Source of the DNA: Gemmatimonadota bacterium
Lineage (GTDB): Bacteria; Gemmatimonadota; Gemmatimonadetes; Gemmatimonadales; Gemmatimonadaceae
Assembly (NCBI GenBank): GCA_016182795.1
Contig: JACPFW010000015.1
Location: 278,635-342,634 of the forward strand
Reading direction: 5' to 3'
Length of the DNA stretch: 64,000 nt
Position 1 is the stretch's first letter, and each line of letters begins with the position of its first letter. A program made the translations under genes and the position numbers. The notes below the pieces were generated by a model. It saw only the letters and a program-made list of their open reading frames with translations. It had not been told where the DNA came from and made no database searches. Below, in pieces: positions 36,408-44,393 of the stretch.

Positions 36408-36437
36408 AAATTAGTGCGGGGAGACGGTTTAGCACAA
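36408..36437 (-). promoter_or_regulatory. Candidate promoter of the SRP RNA
   Basis: On the minus strand TTGTGC (36437-36432), spacer 18, TAATTT (36413-36408), with the RNA 5' end a few bases downstream at 36403. Confidence 0.5.
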
Positions 36438-36451
36438 CTGCGATTCAGGAC

Positions 36452-36549
36452 TTGGACCTAGGATTGCGATCAAGGATGCCGATCCAGGATCACGATCATC
36501 GATGGTCGCAGTCCTATATCGCGATCCTTGATCGCAATCCTAGGTCCAA
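36452..36549. repeat. Perfect 26-bp inverted repeat, GGATTGCGATC family
   Basis: Arms 36452-36477 and 36524-36549 are perfect reverse complements around a 46-base loop that itself contains GGATC/GATCC-type units. The right arm ends 14 bases before the stop codon of the aminotransferase gene. Matches 5966-5984. Confidence 0.85.
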
Positions 36550-36563
36550 ATCCTCAATCTCCC

Positions 36564-37700
36564 CTACGCCAGCGCCTTCCGAAGCACCTCCGTCGCCTTC
36601 TGCATCTCATCCATCGTCCCAATCGAGATGCGCAGCCAGGTGGTGAGCGGCGGGAACGGCCGGCCCACCGCCACACCGTCCTTGCGGCAGGCCTCGCGCA
36701 CCGGACGCATGTCGCGCTTGAGGTCGATCATCAGGAAGTTGGTCTCGCTGACGCCCACCTCGTAGCCGGCCTTCTCGAAGAAGGCGCGTGTAAAGGCCTT
36801 CGCCTCGCGGTTGCGGCGCTGCTCCAGCGCAATGTGTTCGGCGTCGCTGATGCTCGCCGTTGCCGCCGCGAGCGCCAGCACGTTCACCCCCGAGCCGAGG
36901 CGCCACGGCTGAAGCCGGCGCGCGGTGTCCCGATGCGCGATGGCGTAGCCGGCGCGCAGGCCGGCCATGCCGAACACCTTGGAGAACGTGCGCGAGACGA
37001 TGATGTTGGGGTCGGCGAGCGCCATGGGGATGGCCGACTTGTACGTCGGGTCGTCCACGTATTCGTGGTACGCCTCGTCAATCAGGATGCGCGTGGCGGG
37101 CGATTCGCGGCGCACGTGCGCCACCCACTCGCGCACGGCGGCGTCGCCGTACACCGTCGCGGTCGGATTGTTGGGGTTGCAGAAGAAGATGAGCCCCGCC
37201 CCGCCGGATTTGTTGGCCATCGCGTCGAGATCGAGCCGCAGCTTGCCGTCCACCGGCACCGAGACGACCGGCCGGCCCATCGTGCGCGCAAAGTTTGCGG
37301 GAAGTTCGAACGTGGGCGACGCGGTCACGAGGTGCTGCGCCGAACTGCAGAACGCCTCGACGCACATCCGCAGGATCTCGCTCGAGCCGCAGCCGAGCAC
37401 GACGTTTTCCTCGGCGACGCCGTGCTGCTTGGCGATCGCGATGATGAGCGCGCGCTCGGGGTCGCCGGGGTAGCGGTTGGCCTCGCCGAACATCGCGCGG
37501 ATGGCATCGAACGCCCTGGCCCCCGGTCCATTGGGATTCTCGTTGCTATCGAGCCGAATGAGGCCGGCCGGCGCGGCGGGCGTCGCGAGCCAGTCGGCGA
37601 GGCGCGCCTCGTGGCCGCGTCCCCCAAACAGCGGCGGCGAGAGCAGGCCGGCGCCCCCCAGGCCGAGGGCAGACACGAAGTGACGGCGGGAGACTGGCAT
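36564..37700 (-). CDS. HisC-type aminotransferase with Tat signal
   Basis: A protein of 378 residues. The N-terminus SRRHFVSALGLGGAGLLSPP is a twin-arginine signal. The rest is a fold-type I PLP enzyme similar to histidinol-phosphate aminotransferase: LIRLDSNENPNGPG, YPGDPERALIIAIAKQHGV, GCGSSEIL, NPNNPTATV, DEAYHEYVDDP, and the PLP Lys in SRTFSKVFGMAGLRAGYA. HisC-type enzymes act on histidinol phosphate or aromatic amino acids; export to the periplasm suggests a catabolic or cell-wall role instead of histidine synthesis. No his genes are nearby. It lies 86 bases after the threonine aldolase gene on the same strand. Confidence 0.82.
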   Translation of the reverse strand: MPVSRRHFVSALGLGGAGLLSPPLFGGRGHEARLADWLATPAAPAGLIRLDSNENPNGPGARAFDAIRAMFGEANRYPGDPERALIIAIAKQHGVAEENVVLGCGSSEILRMCVEAFCSSAQHLVTASPTFELPANFARTMGRPVVSVPVDGKLRLDLDAMANKSGGAGLIFFCNPNNPTATVYGDAAVREWVAHVRRESPATRILIDEAYHEYVDDPTYKSAIPMALADPNIIVSRTFSKVFGMAGLRAGYAIAHRDTARRLQPWRLGSGVNVLALAAATASISDAEHIALEQRRNREAKAFTRAFFEKAGYEVGVSETNFLMIDLKRDMRPVREACRKDGVAVGRPFPPLTTWLRISIGTMDEMQKATEVLRKALA

Positions 37701-37768
37701 CAGCGGCTCCTGTGAAGTCTGGCCCCAAAGTACGAGGTGGCGCCCTCCAGAGAAAGCGCCACCCTATC

Positions 37769-37792
37769 CACCCTGCCTCTTCCCCTTCACCT
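37769..37792 (-). repeat. Dispersed repeat, GGTGAAGGGGAAG family
   Basis: Agrees at 23 of 24 positions with the matching part of 17821-17855. As at that locus, the stop codon of the minus-strand gene (TGA, 37789-37787) is part of the repeat unit. Confidence 0.72.
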
Positions 37793-38806
37793 CAGCGAAG
37801 CGACCACCGCTTCCGCCGCCCGCTCAACATCCGCAGAAGAGGCATCAAGATGCGTCACCACCCGCACCCGCTTGTCGTGCCACGCCGAAATCTGCACGCC
37901 CAGCGCCTTGGCCTTCGCGGTGACCGTCGTGGCGTCGATGCGCGGCGGCAGGTCGATCATCACGATGTTGGTGTCCGGCGGCACCACCTGCACATCCTTC
38001 ACCCCGTCGGCGACGATCGCCGCCAGCCGCTTGGCGTTGGCGTGATCCTCGGCGAGCCGCTCCAGATGATGCTCGAGACCGTGCAATGCGGCGGCGGCCA
38101 CGATGCCGCTCTGACGCATGCCGCCGCCGAGCCGCTTGCGGGCCACAAACGCCTCGTGGATGTGATCCGCCGAGCCAACAATGCAGGCGCCCAGCGGCGC
38201 GCCCAGCCCCTTGGAGAAGGAGACCATCACCGTGTCGGCGCACGCGGCAAAGTCGGCCAGCGGCGTGCCGGTGGCGATGTGCGCATTCCACAAGCGCGCG
38301 CCGTCCATGTGAATGGGCAGCTTGAGCGTGCCGCGCGCGAAGTCGGCCATCGCGCGCAGCTCGGCGAGCGGCGTCACCATGCCGCCGGCCCCGTTGTGCG
38401 TGTTCTCAAAGCAGACGAGGCTCGCCGGCGGCGCGTGCTTGCTGGCGGGGCGCACCGCGGCCTTGAGCGTGTCGAGCGTCATTACCGGCGCGCCGTGCAC
38501 CATCCGCGGCTGCACGCCGCGCAGGCCGGCCATGCCGGCGATCTCCCAGTTCACGATGTGCGAGTCGTCGTGGGCGTACGCCTCGGTGCCGTGCTTGCCG
38601 TGGACCCAGATGCCGCACGCATTGCCCATCGTCCCCGTGGGGACGAACAGCGCGCGCTCCTTGCCGAGCAGGGCGGCCACCCGCTCCTGCAGCTTCAGCA
38701 CGGTCGGGTCGCCGTCGAGCACGTCATCGCCGACCTCGGCGTCGGCCATCGCGCGGCGCATCGCCGGCGTGGGGCGGGTTACGGTGTCACTGCGCAGGTC
38801 GATCAC
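37787..38806 (-). CDS. ltaE: Low-specificity L-threonine aldolase
   Basis: A protein of 339 residues with a GTG start overlapping the preceding stop by one base. Family signatures: [77 protein letters not shown] and the PLP Lys in [13 protein letters not shown]. It splits L-threonine or allo-threonine into glycine and acetaldehyde. It follows the BrkB-type gene and precedes the Tat aminotransferase. Its stop codon lies inside a dispersed repeat. Confidence 0.9.
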   Translation of the reverse strand: MIDLRSDTVTRPTPAMRRAMADAEVGDDVLDGDPTVLKLQERVAALLGKERALFVPTGTMGNACGIWVHGKHGTEAYAHDDSHIVNWEIAGMAGLRGVQPRMVHGAPVMTLDTLKAAVRPASKHAPPASLVCFENTHNGAGGMVTPLAELRAMADFARGTLKLPIHMDGARLWNAHIATGTPLADFAACADTVMVSFSKGLGAPLGACIVGSADHIHEAFVARKRLGGGMRQSGIVAAAALHGLEHHLERLAEDHANAKRLAAIVADGVKDVQVVPPDTNIVMIDLPPRIDATTVTAKAKALGVQISAWHDKRVRVVTHLDASSADVERAAEAVVASLR

Positions 38807-39717
38807 TATCCCTCCATGGCTTCATGCCGGTGCCAACGCCGGCGCACTCCATATACGTGCGCCACCTCGCCACCGATGACGAAGAGCAGCGCCGCGTAGT
38901 AGACCCAGAAGACGACGATTACCAGCGCGCCCAGTGTGCCCGTGTAAAGCGACGCCGGGTTGAAGCGCTGCACCACGAGCACAAAGATGTTGCGCGCGAT
39001 TTCAAAGAGCACGCCGGTGGTCATCGCCGCGACGAACGCCTGACGCCACGGCACGCGCCCGGCCGGAATGAATTTGTAGATGCTGTAGAAGATCGCGACC
39101 ACGACGACGAAGGCGAGCACGCGCCCGAAGAAATACTCGAGGCCGCCCATCATCGACGCGTCGATGCCGATCTCGTGCAGAATGGCGGTGCCGCGCTCGC
39201 CCATGATCGCGAGGTACGCCGACAGCACGAGGTACCCGACGAGCAACGCCGACGAGACCAGCGTGTAGCCCACGTCGTAGAGCTTGCCGACCACGATGCC
39301 GCGCCCGTGCCCCAGGGCGAAGACGCGCTGCAGCACACTGCGCAGCGTGCCGAACAGGCGCGTGGAGAACCAAACGAAGGCCGCCGCCGACAGCAGACCG
39401 ACGCGGCCGCGGGTGCGCACCACGTCGCGCAGGATCGGGTCGAGAAACGACGTGCCGTCGCCGTTGCCCACCGGGAGCAGGCGCCCCAGGAACTCCACCA
39501 CGTCGCGCGTGGAGTCGGCCTCCGGCTTGTTGAGCACGTAGCCGATGCCGGCGATCAGCAGGAGGAAGAACGGCACGCCGGCGAGGAGGATGTTGTAGGC
39601 CACCCCGCCGGCGAGAAAGAACAGGTCATCTTCGCCCCCCTTTTTCCAGATGCGGCGGGCGTAGTCGACGAAGGTGTCACGGAGGCGCGCCGCCCCCCAT
39701 GGCGGCGGCGCGCTCAT
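38806..39717 (-). CDS. YihY/BrkB-family membrane protein
   Basis: A protein of 303 residues with about six membrane helices and the family pattern: [20 protein letters not shown] near the start, [59 protein letters not shown] and [20 protein letters not shown] near the end. Once misannotated as ribonuclease BN; the real role is unknown, possibly transport. It lies 19 bases after the coiled-coil lipoprotein gene and overlaps the aldolase start by one base. Confidence 0.85.
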   Translation of the reverse strand: MSAPPPWGAARLRDTFVDYARRIWKKGGEDDLFFLAGGVAYNILLAGVPFFLLLIAGIGYVLNKPEADSTRDVVEFLGRLLPVGNGDGTSFLDPILRDVVRTRGRVGLLSAAAFVWFSTRLFGTLRSVLQRVFALGHGRGIVVGKLYDVGYTLVSSALLVGYLVLSAYLAIMGERGTAILHEIGIDASMMGGLEYFFGRVLAFVVVVAIFYSIYKFIPAGRVPWRQAFVAAMTTGVLFEIARNIFVLVVQRFNPASLYTGTLGALVIVVFWVYYAALLFVIGGEVAHVYGVRRRWHRHEAMEG

Positions 39718-39736
39718 CCGCGAAGCCCTCGGTGCA

Positions 39737-40633
39737 TCAGTTCTGGACGATGATAAGGAACTTCGACGCCGACCAGAACAGCTCGGAGTTCGTGATCTTG
39801 ATGCTCCCCTTGTAGCCGCCCTTCGGCGCCAGCTCGATGCCCGCGGGGTCCTGCCGCGACAGCACGCGATAAGTCTTGTCTGCCTTCGGCAGCTCGATCG
39901 TCGACACCTTCGTCTTGTCGATCGCCGTGAAATCGGCCGGGTTGAGCGTCGTCGCCGGCACGTCGGTCGCCGCGATACCCAGCAGGCCGCCCCGCTTCAC
40001 GATGATCCCCTTCTGGCGCAGTTCATCCTTGGTGCCAATCACGTAGTAGACCGTGTTGCGCTCGACGGTGAGCGCCGACTTCTCCGACGTCAGCGCCTCC
40101 TTCTCCGTCGTCAGCGTCGCCTTGTCGGCCTTCAGCGCGACGTTCTCGCCCTGCAGCGCGCCCACCTGCGCCGTCAGCGAGGCGATCTCGGCCTTCTGGT
40201 TCTCGATGATCGCCTTGAACGCCGTGATCGTCGAGTCGTACTGCGCCAGCTGCTTCTTGAGCGACTCGCTGTCGCCGGTCAGCGCCGACACGCGCTTGCG
40301 GCTGGCGGCCAGCCGCGACTCGGCTTCGTTGACGCGCGCCGTCAGCGCCTTCACACGCTCGAGCATCTGTGCGCGCTGCTCGGCCGGCGAGGCGTTGGGC
40401 AGTTCGCCTGCGGCGCCCACCACCGGCTTCCCGGCCTTGGCGTCACGCACCTTGGTGAGCTCGGCGCTCACGTCGGCCATCATCTGCGTGTTGGCCATTA
40501 CGTCCTTGAGCAGGGAGTCCTTCTCCGCGGAGATGAGCTTCACCTGCTCCAGCTCCTTCTCGTACTCCTTCTTCGACACGCACGCCGTCAGGGCGAGCAC
40601 GGCGGCGGCGGCAAACAGAAACGTCTTTCTCAT
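39737..40633 (-). CDS. Coiled-coil lipoprotein
   Basis: A protein of 298 residues from the ATG at 40633. Signal peptide with lipobox LTAC (Cys18), so the mature protein is lipid-anchored. A long coiled coil spans about residues 20-190 (for example KKQLAQYDSTITAFKAIIEN), then a compact C-terminal domain with VYYVIGTKDELRQKGIIVKR and a last strand SKFLIIVQN. The YVIGTKDEL segment recurs in uncharacterised Bacteroidota and Gemmatimonadota lipoproteins. Likely an envelope structural or spacer protein; no function is established. Confidence 0.75.
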   Translation of the reverse strand: MRKTFLFAAAAVLALTACVSKKEYEKELEQVKLISAEKDSLLKDVMANTQMMADVSAELTKVRDAKAGKPVVGAAGELPNASPAEQRAQMLERVKALTARVNEAESRLAASRKRVSALTGDSESLKKQLAQYDSTITAFKAIIENQKAEIASLTAQVGALQGENVALKADKATLTTEKEALTSEKSALTVERNTVYYVIGTKDELRQKGIIVKRGGLLGIAATDVPATTLNPADFTAIDKTKVSTIELPKADKTYRVLSRQDPAGIELAPKGGYKGSIKITNSELFWSASKFLIIVQN

Positions 40634-40688
40634 AGGTTCTCCATTGGATGTTGCGGGCCCGCCCCGGCGGACCCGCGGCACTGCGGAC

Positions 40689-42110
40689 CTACTCTCCGGC
40701 CTCGGCGTCGTCGGGGGCCGCCTCAACCGCCGGACCGGCATGCGACGGCGCGGGCCGACGCTGTTCGGGTGCTACGGTATACCGCTGGACGTGCGGCAAA
40801 GTGCCGCCCACCGCCAGCTGGGTGAACAAAAACTCGAACTTGGCGTCGTACGCGCGCGCCAACGCGGCCTTCGTCTCCGCCGGCAGCGACCAAAGCTGCT
40901 TCTTGAACGGCCCCAGCGCCTTCTTGCGCGACTTGTAGAAGAACTGCTCGTCGGTGTCGCTGGGCTTCCGCTCGTCCTTGGCGTTGACGCGCAGCCAGTC
41001 GTAGATCTCCGCGCGCAGCGTCTCCGGCAGGTGATCGTACAGCATTGTCTGGAAGCCGGTGGCGAGATGAATCTCGGCCGTCTCCGCCTTCGGAAAGTTG
41101 TTGAACAGCGCATCGGGCAGGGTCGAGGCGCCGTGCTGCACCGCCCCCGACAGACCGTACTCGGCGCGAGCCGCCTTGCCGAGATCTTCCAGCGTCTTGA
41201 AATCGAGCTTGACGTCGGCAATCGAGCCATCGGCCAGCACCACGCCGCCGTGCGATGTTCCCGACTGCACCGAAATCTTGGACAGCCCCACGGTGCCGGG
41301 CGCCTGCGCCTTGAGCGTGGCGTTATACCCGTCCATGAAGGCACGGAGTTCCTCGACGGTCGAGTTGGCGGTGCCGACTTCGCCAATCTCGCCGCCCAGC
41401 GAGATCGTCACGCCCTTCGGTTCGAGGCCGCGCACGTGGCGCGTGAGCTCCACGCCGATCTCGTAGTTCAGGCGCTGCTGCTCGGCGAGGTTCGGCTTCG
41501 ACAGGTCAACGAGCGTCGACGTGTCGAGGTCGATGTTGTAGAAGCCGGCGGCGATCGCCTCGGTGGCCAGCGCCTTGACGGCGGCGACTTCGGCCACCGG
41601 ATCGGCGGCGAACTTCTTGGCGTTCACCTGGAAGTGGTCGCCCTGGATGAAGATCGGCGCGCGGTACCCTTCGCGCAGCGCGGCGGCGGTCATCACCGCC
41701 ACATACTCGGTGGGGCGCTGGTCGGTGTACGCAATCTCGCTGCGTGCGATCTCGAGCAGGAACGCGCCGGCGTTCAGCTTGACGGCCGTGCGGAAAATGG
41801 CCCGCGCGGTGTCGTACGAGGCGCCGCGTACGTTGATGGCCGGCACGGTGAAGCCGCTGATGTCGCCGCGGCCGCGCGCCATGTAGAGGTCGTGGATGGA
41901 CGCTGAGCGCACGCCGACGGCCTGGCCGAGTTCACTGATGACCCAGCGGGCCCACTCCTTCTCTTCGGTCGAGCCGAAGACGGCGAGGTGCACAAGGTCG
42001 TCCATGCGGCTGGACGCGAGCGCGGCGGCGTCCTTGAGCACGACGCGATGGTTCTCGATCACGGCGAGCGGGCCGAGGATGCGATGCAGGGTGTCGAGCG
42101 TAATGGACAT
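40689..42110 (-). CDS. Class II fructose-bisphosphate aldolase family
   Basis: A protein of 473 residues, longer than the usual 300-360. The zinc aldolase barrel is visible: FTVPAINVRGASYDTARAIF, FIQGDHFQVNAKKF (metal His), FYNIDLDTSTLVDLS, ISLGGEIGEVGT, SVQSGTSHGG and VQHGASTLPDALF. Extra sequence lies at the N-terminus (about 90 residues) and at the C-terminus, the latter ending in a disordered Pro/Ala/Glu tail. It most likely cleaves fructose-1,6-bisphosphate or a related ketose bisphosphate. Downstream of pgi, pyk and tal on the same strand, which supports a glycolytic role. Its upstream region has two hairpins. Confidence 0.8.
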   Translation of the reverse strand: MSITLDTLHRILGPLAVIENHRVVLKDAAALASSRMDDLVHLAVFGSTEEKEWARWVISELGQAVGVRSASIHDLYMARGRGDISGFTVPAINVRGASYDTARAIFRTAVKLNAGAFLLEIARSEIAYTDQRPTEYVAVMTAAALREGYRAPIFIQGDHFQVNAKKFAADPVAEVAAVKALATEAIAAGFYNIDLDTSTLVDLSKPNLAEQQRLNYEIGVELTRHVRGLEPKGVTISLGGEIGEVGTANSTVEELRAFMDGYNATLKAQAPGTVGLSKISVQSGTSHGGVVLADGSIADVKLDFKTLEDLGKAARAEYGLSGAVQHGASTLPDALFNNFPKAETAEIHLATGFQTMLYDHLPETLRAEIYDWLRVNAKDERKPSDTDEQFFYKSRKKALGPFKKQLWSLPAETKAALARAYDAKFEFLFTQLAVGGTLPHVQRYTVAPEQRRPAPSHAGPAVEAAPDDAEAGE

Positions 42111-42228
42111 GTGTTTATGGCAAGGTGTCGAGGGCGCGAAACGCGCCGCGGGCGGCTGGGGGGCGCCAGCCTTTTAATTTGGCCGAAAACGACTGATGGT
42201 GCAACAATAGAGCGCTGGTTCGGGCGGC
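42111..42228. other. Structured gap between pgi and the aldolase gene
   Basis: Two hairpins: GGCGCG/CGCGCC (42133-42138, 42142-42147) with loop AAA, and GGCTGG/CCAGCC (42154-42159, 42166-42171) followed on the plus strand by TTTTAATTT. In the aldolase direction both lie in the 5' untranslated region. No clear promoter seen. Confidence 0.4.
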
Positions 42229-43620
42229 TTAGGGCACCCGCACCGTTCTCGGCGGTGACAAGGACGGCGTGGCAAGACCAGCCTGGTCGTGGGACGTGAG
42301 ATCGGGATGCCCTAACTCACGATTCGCCAACCGCTTCCCGAGTTCTACCCCGGGCTGGTCCAGTGGGTTCACCCGGTACAGCGCCCCGGCGAAGGTGGTG
42401 GCCTGCATCAGCCACATCATCAGGCCGCCCAAGTGCCACGCGTCGGCCGCACCCACGCTCATAGTCATCGACGCGCGACCAGCGCGCGCCAGCGCGCCGG
42501 CGGTGGCGCGGCACTCGACGTCGAGCAGCTCACCCAGCGCATGCCCGCCAAGGAACGACAGCGCCTTCTCGCCCGGTTCGAGATTGGGAATGGTCAGCTC
42601 GTCCTGGCCGCGTTCTACCCGCAGGAACGTCACCGTCTTGTCGGCCGGCCCCTCCATGAACAGCTGCACCTGACTGTGCTGGTCGGTGGCGCCGACGCTC
42701 GCAATGGGCGTGGGGCCCACATTGAGTCCATCGGCGTCCACTTTGCCGAGCGACTCGGCCCACAGCTGCACGAACCACGGCGCCAGGTCGCGCAGGGCGT
42801 CGCTGTACGGCATCAGCACGTGCATGCCCTGCCCCGCCTGCACGTGCGCGCGCCACTGCAGCGTGGCAAACAGTCCGGCGGCGTTCTGCTCGAGCGCGTC
42901 GCCGAGGGTGGCATCGCGCATCGCGGAGGCGCCGGCGCACAGCGCTTCGATATCGATGCCGCACAGCGCCGCGGGAAGCGTTCCCACGGGTGAGAGCACG
43001 CTGAACCGCCCGCCGACATTCGGCGGCACGGCAAACGCCGGAATGCTGTCGCGCGCAGCGATGGCTCGCAGCGCCCCCTTGGCGGGGTCGGTGACGAAGG
43101 CGAGGTGCCGCGACACGTCGAGTCCAGCGGCTTCGAGCCGCTCCCGCACGACGAGATACTGCGCCAGCGTCTCGATCGTCCCGCCCGACTTGGAAATCAC
43201 CACGAACAGCGTGCGCGGCAACGCGATGATGGAGAGCACGCCGGCGATGGAGCGCGGGTCCACGTTGTCGAGCACGTGCAGGCGCGGACGTCCCGCGCGC
43301 TGCGCGCTGGTGCGCGCATTCCACGCTGGCGGCAGCAGCGCAGTGCGCAGGGCGATGGCGCCGAGCGATGAGCCGCCGATGCCGAGCACCACGACGTCGT
43401 CGTACTGTCCGGCCACCGACTGCGCGAACTGCGCGACCCGCGTCCGTTCGCCAGCCTGCGCTTCGAGTTCGCGATACCCGTACACGCCCGTGGCGGCAAT
43501 CGCCGCCACCGCGCCGTGCGCCTCGCGGAATCGCCCGGCCAACAGCGGCCAATCGGCCTCGCGCACGCCGTTGGGGACGACCGGATCGAGCATCGCGGTG
43601 ACATCAAGCACAAAGGACAT
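42229..43620 (-). CDS. pgi: Glucose-6-phosphate isomerase
   Basis: A protein of 463 residues. Phosphosugar-binding motifs VVLGIGGSSLGAIALRTALL, FVVISKSGGTIETLAQYLVV and NVGGRFSVLSPVGTLPAAL, and the late DQHSQVQLFMEGPADKTVTF. It interconverts glucose- and fructose-6-phosphate. At 463 residues it is of the shorter type found in Gram-positives and Thermotogae rather than the 550-residue E. coli form. The ATG shares one base with the stop of the metallo-hydrolase gene upstream, so the genes are co-transcribed. Confidence 0.9.
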   Translation of the reverse strand: MSFVLDVTAMLDPVVPNGVREADWPLLAGRFREAHGAVAAIAATGVYGYRELEAQAGERTRVAQFAQSVAGQYDDVVVLGIGGSSLGAIALRTALLPPAWNARTSAQRAGRPRLHVLDNVDPRSIAGVLSIIALPRTLFVVISKSGGTIETLAQYLVVRERLEAAGLDVSRHLAFVTDPAKGALRAIAARDSIPAFAVPPNVGGRFSVLSPVGTLPAALCGIDIEALCAGASAMRDATLGDALEQNAAGLFATLQWRAHVQAGQGMHVLMPYSDALRDLAPWFVQLWAESLGKVDADGLNVGPTPIASVGATDQHSQVQLFMEGPADKTVTFLRVERGQDELTIPNLEPGEKALSFLGGHALGELLDVECRATAGALARAGRASMTMSVGAADAWHLGGLMMWLMQATTFAGALYRVNPLDQPGVELGKRLANRELGHPDLTSHDQAGLATPSLSPPRTVRVP

Positions 43621-44393
43621 CAGCACTCCACCACAAGGCCGTCAAAGGCGGGCTGGATATCGGGCGGCAGTTCGGCCACGAGGTCGGCATGCAGGTTGTC
43701 GTGCGTCAGGTGCGTCAACCACGTCTGCCGCGCCCCCACCCGGCGCGCCGCCGCCACGGCCTCGCCGAGGCTCAGGTGCGTGGGATGCGGCGTGCGGAAC
43801 AGCGCATTGATGACCAGCACCTCGACGCCCTGCATCAGGGCGAACGCGGCGTCGGGAATCGTCTTCGCGTCGGTCACGTAGGCGAGCGGGCCGATGCGAT
43901 AGCCGAACACGCGCCATCGTCCGTGCGGCACTTCGATCGGCGTCACCTCGGCGTCGCCAATGCGCACGGTCACGCCCGGCTCAAGCGCGGTGGTGGTTCC
44001 CTCGGGCTTGTACGTCCCCGGCATCGGCCGGATGGCGTCGTCGAAGATGTACGGAAACTTCGTGCGCAGCGCGGCCAGCGTCTCGGCGGGTCCGTAGATG
44101 GGCATCGCCCCTTCGCGGCGCACCGAGATGGCGCGGATGTCGTCGAGGCCGTGGGTGTGGTCGGCGTGGTCGTGGGTGAAGAGCACGGCGTCCACGTCGT
44201 TGATGCCGGTGGCGATGAGCTGCAGTCGAAGTTCCGGCGGCGTATCGAGCAGCAATCGCGTGTGCCCCACCTCGACGACCGCGCCCACGCGCGTGCGCTT
44301 GTCGCGCGGATCGGTCGACCGGCAGACCGCACACGAGCAGCCGACGACGGGGACGCCGAAGCTCGTGCCGGTGCCGAGGAAGGTGAGCCTCAC
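43620..44393 (-). CDS. MBL-fold metallo-hydrolase (PhnP-like)
   Basis: A protein of 257 residues. Opening LTFLGTGTSFGVPVVGC with a cysteine pair SCAVCRS typical of PhnP-like proteins, metal motif FTHDHADHTHGLDDIR near residue 72, HGRW for the third His, VTDAKTIPD and the late LTHLTHDN. PhnP-type enzymes hydrolyse cyclic phosphodiesters such as ribose-1,2-cyclic phosphate; the exact substrate is unknown here. Overlaps pyk by four bases and pgi by one, so it sits inside the central carbon operon. Confidence 0.85.
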   Translation of the reverse strand: MRLTFLGTGTSFGVPVVGCSCAVCRSTDPRDKRTRVGAVVEVGHTRLLLDTPPELRLQLIATGINDVDAVLFTHDHADHTHGLDDIRAISVRREGAMPIYGPAETLAALRTKFPYIFDDAIRPMPGTYKPEGTTTALEPGVTVRIGDAEVTPIEVPHGRWRVFGYRIGPLAYVTDAKTIPDAAFALMQGVEVLVINALFRTPHPTHLSLGEAVAAARRVGARQTWLTHLTHDNLHADLVAELPPDIQPAFDGLVVEC

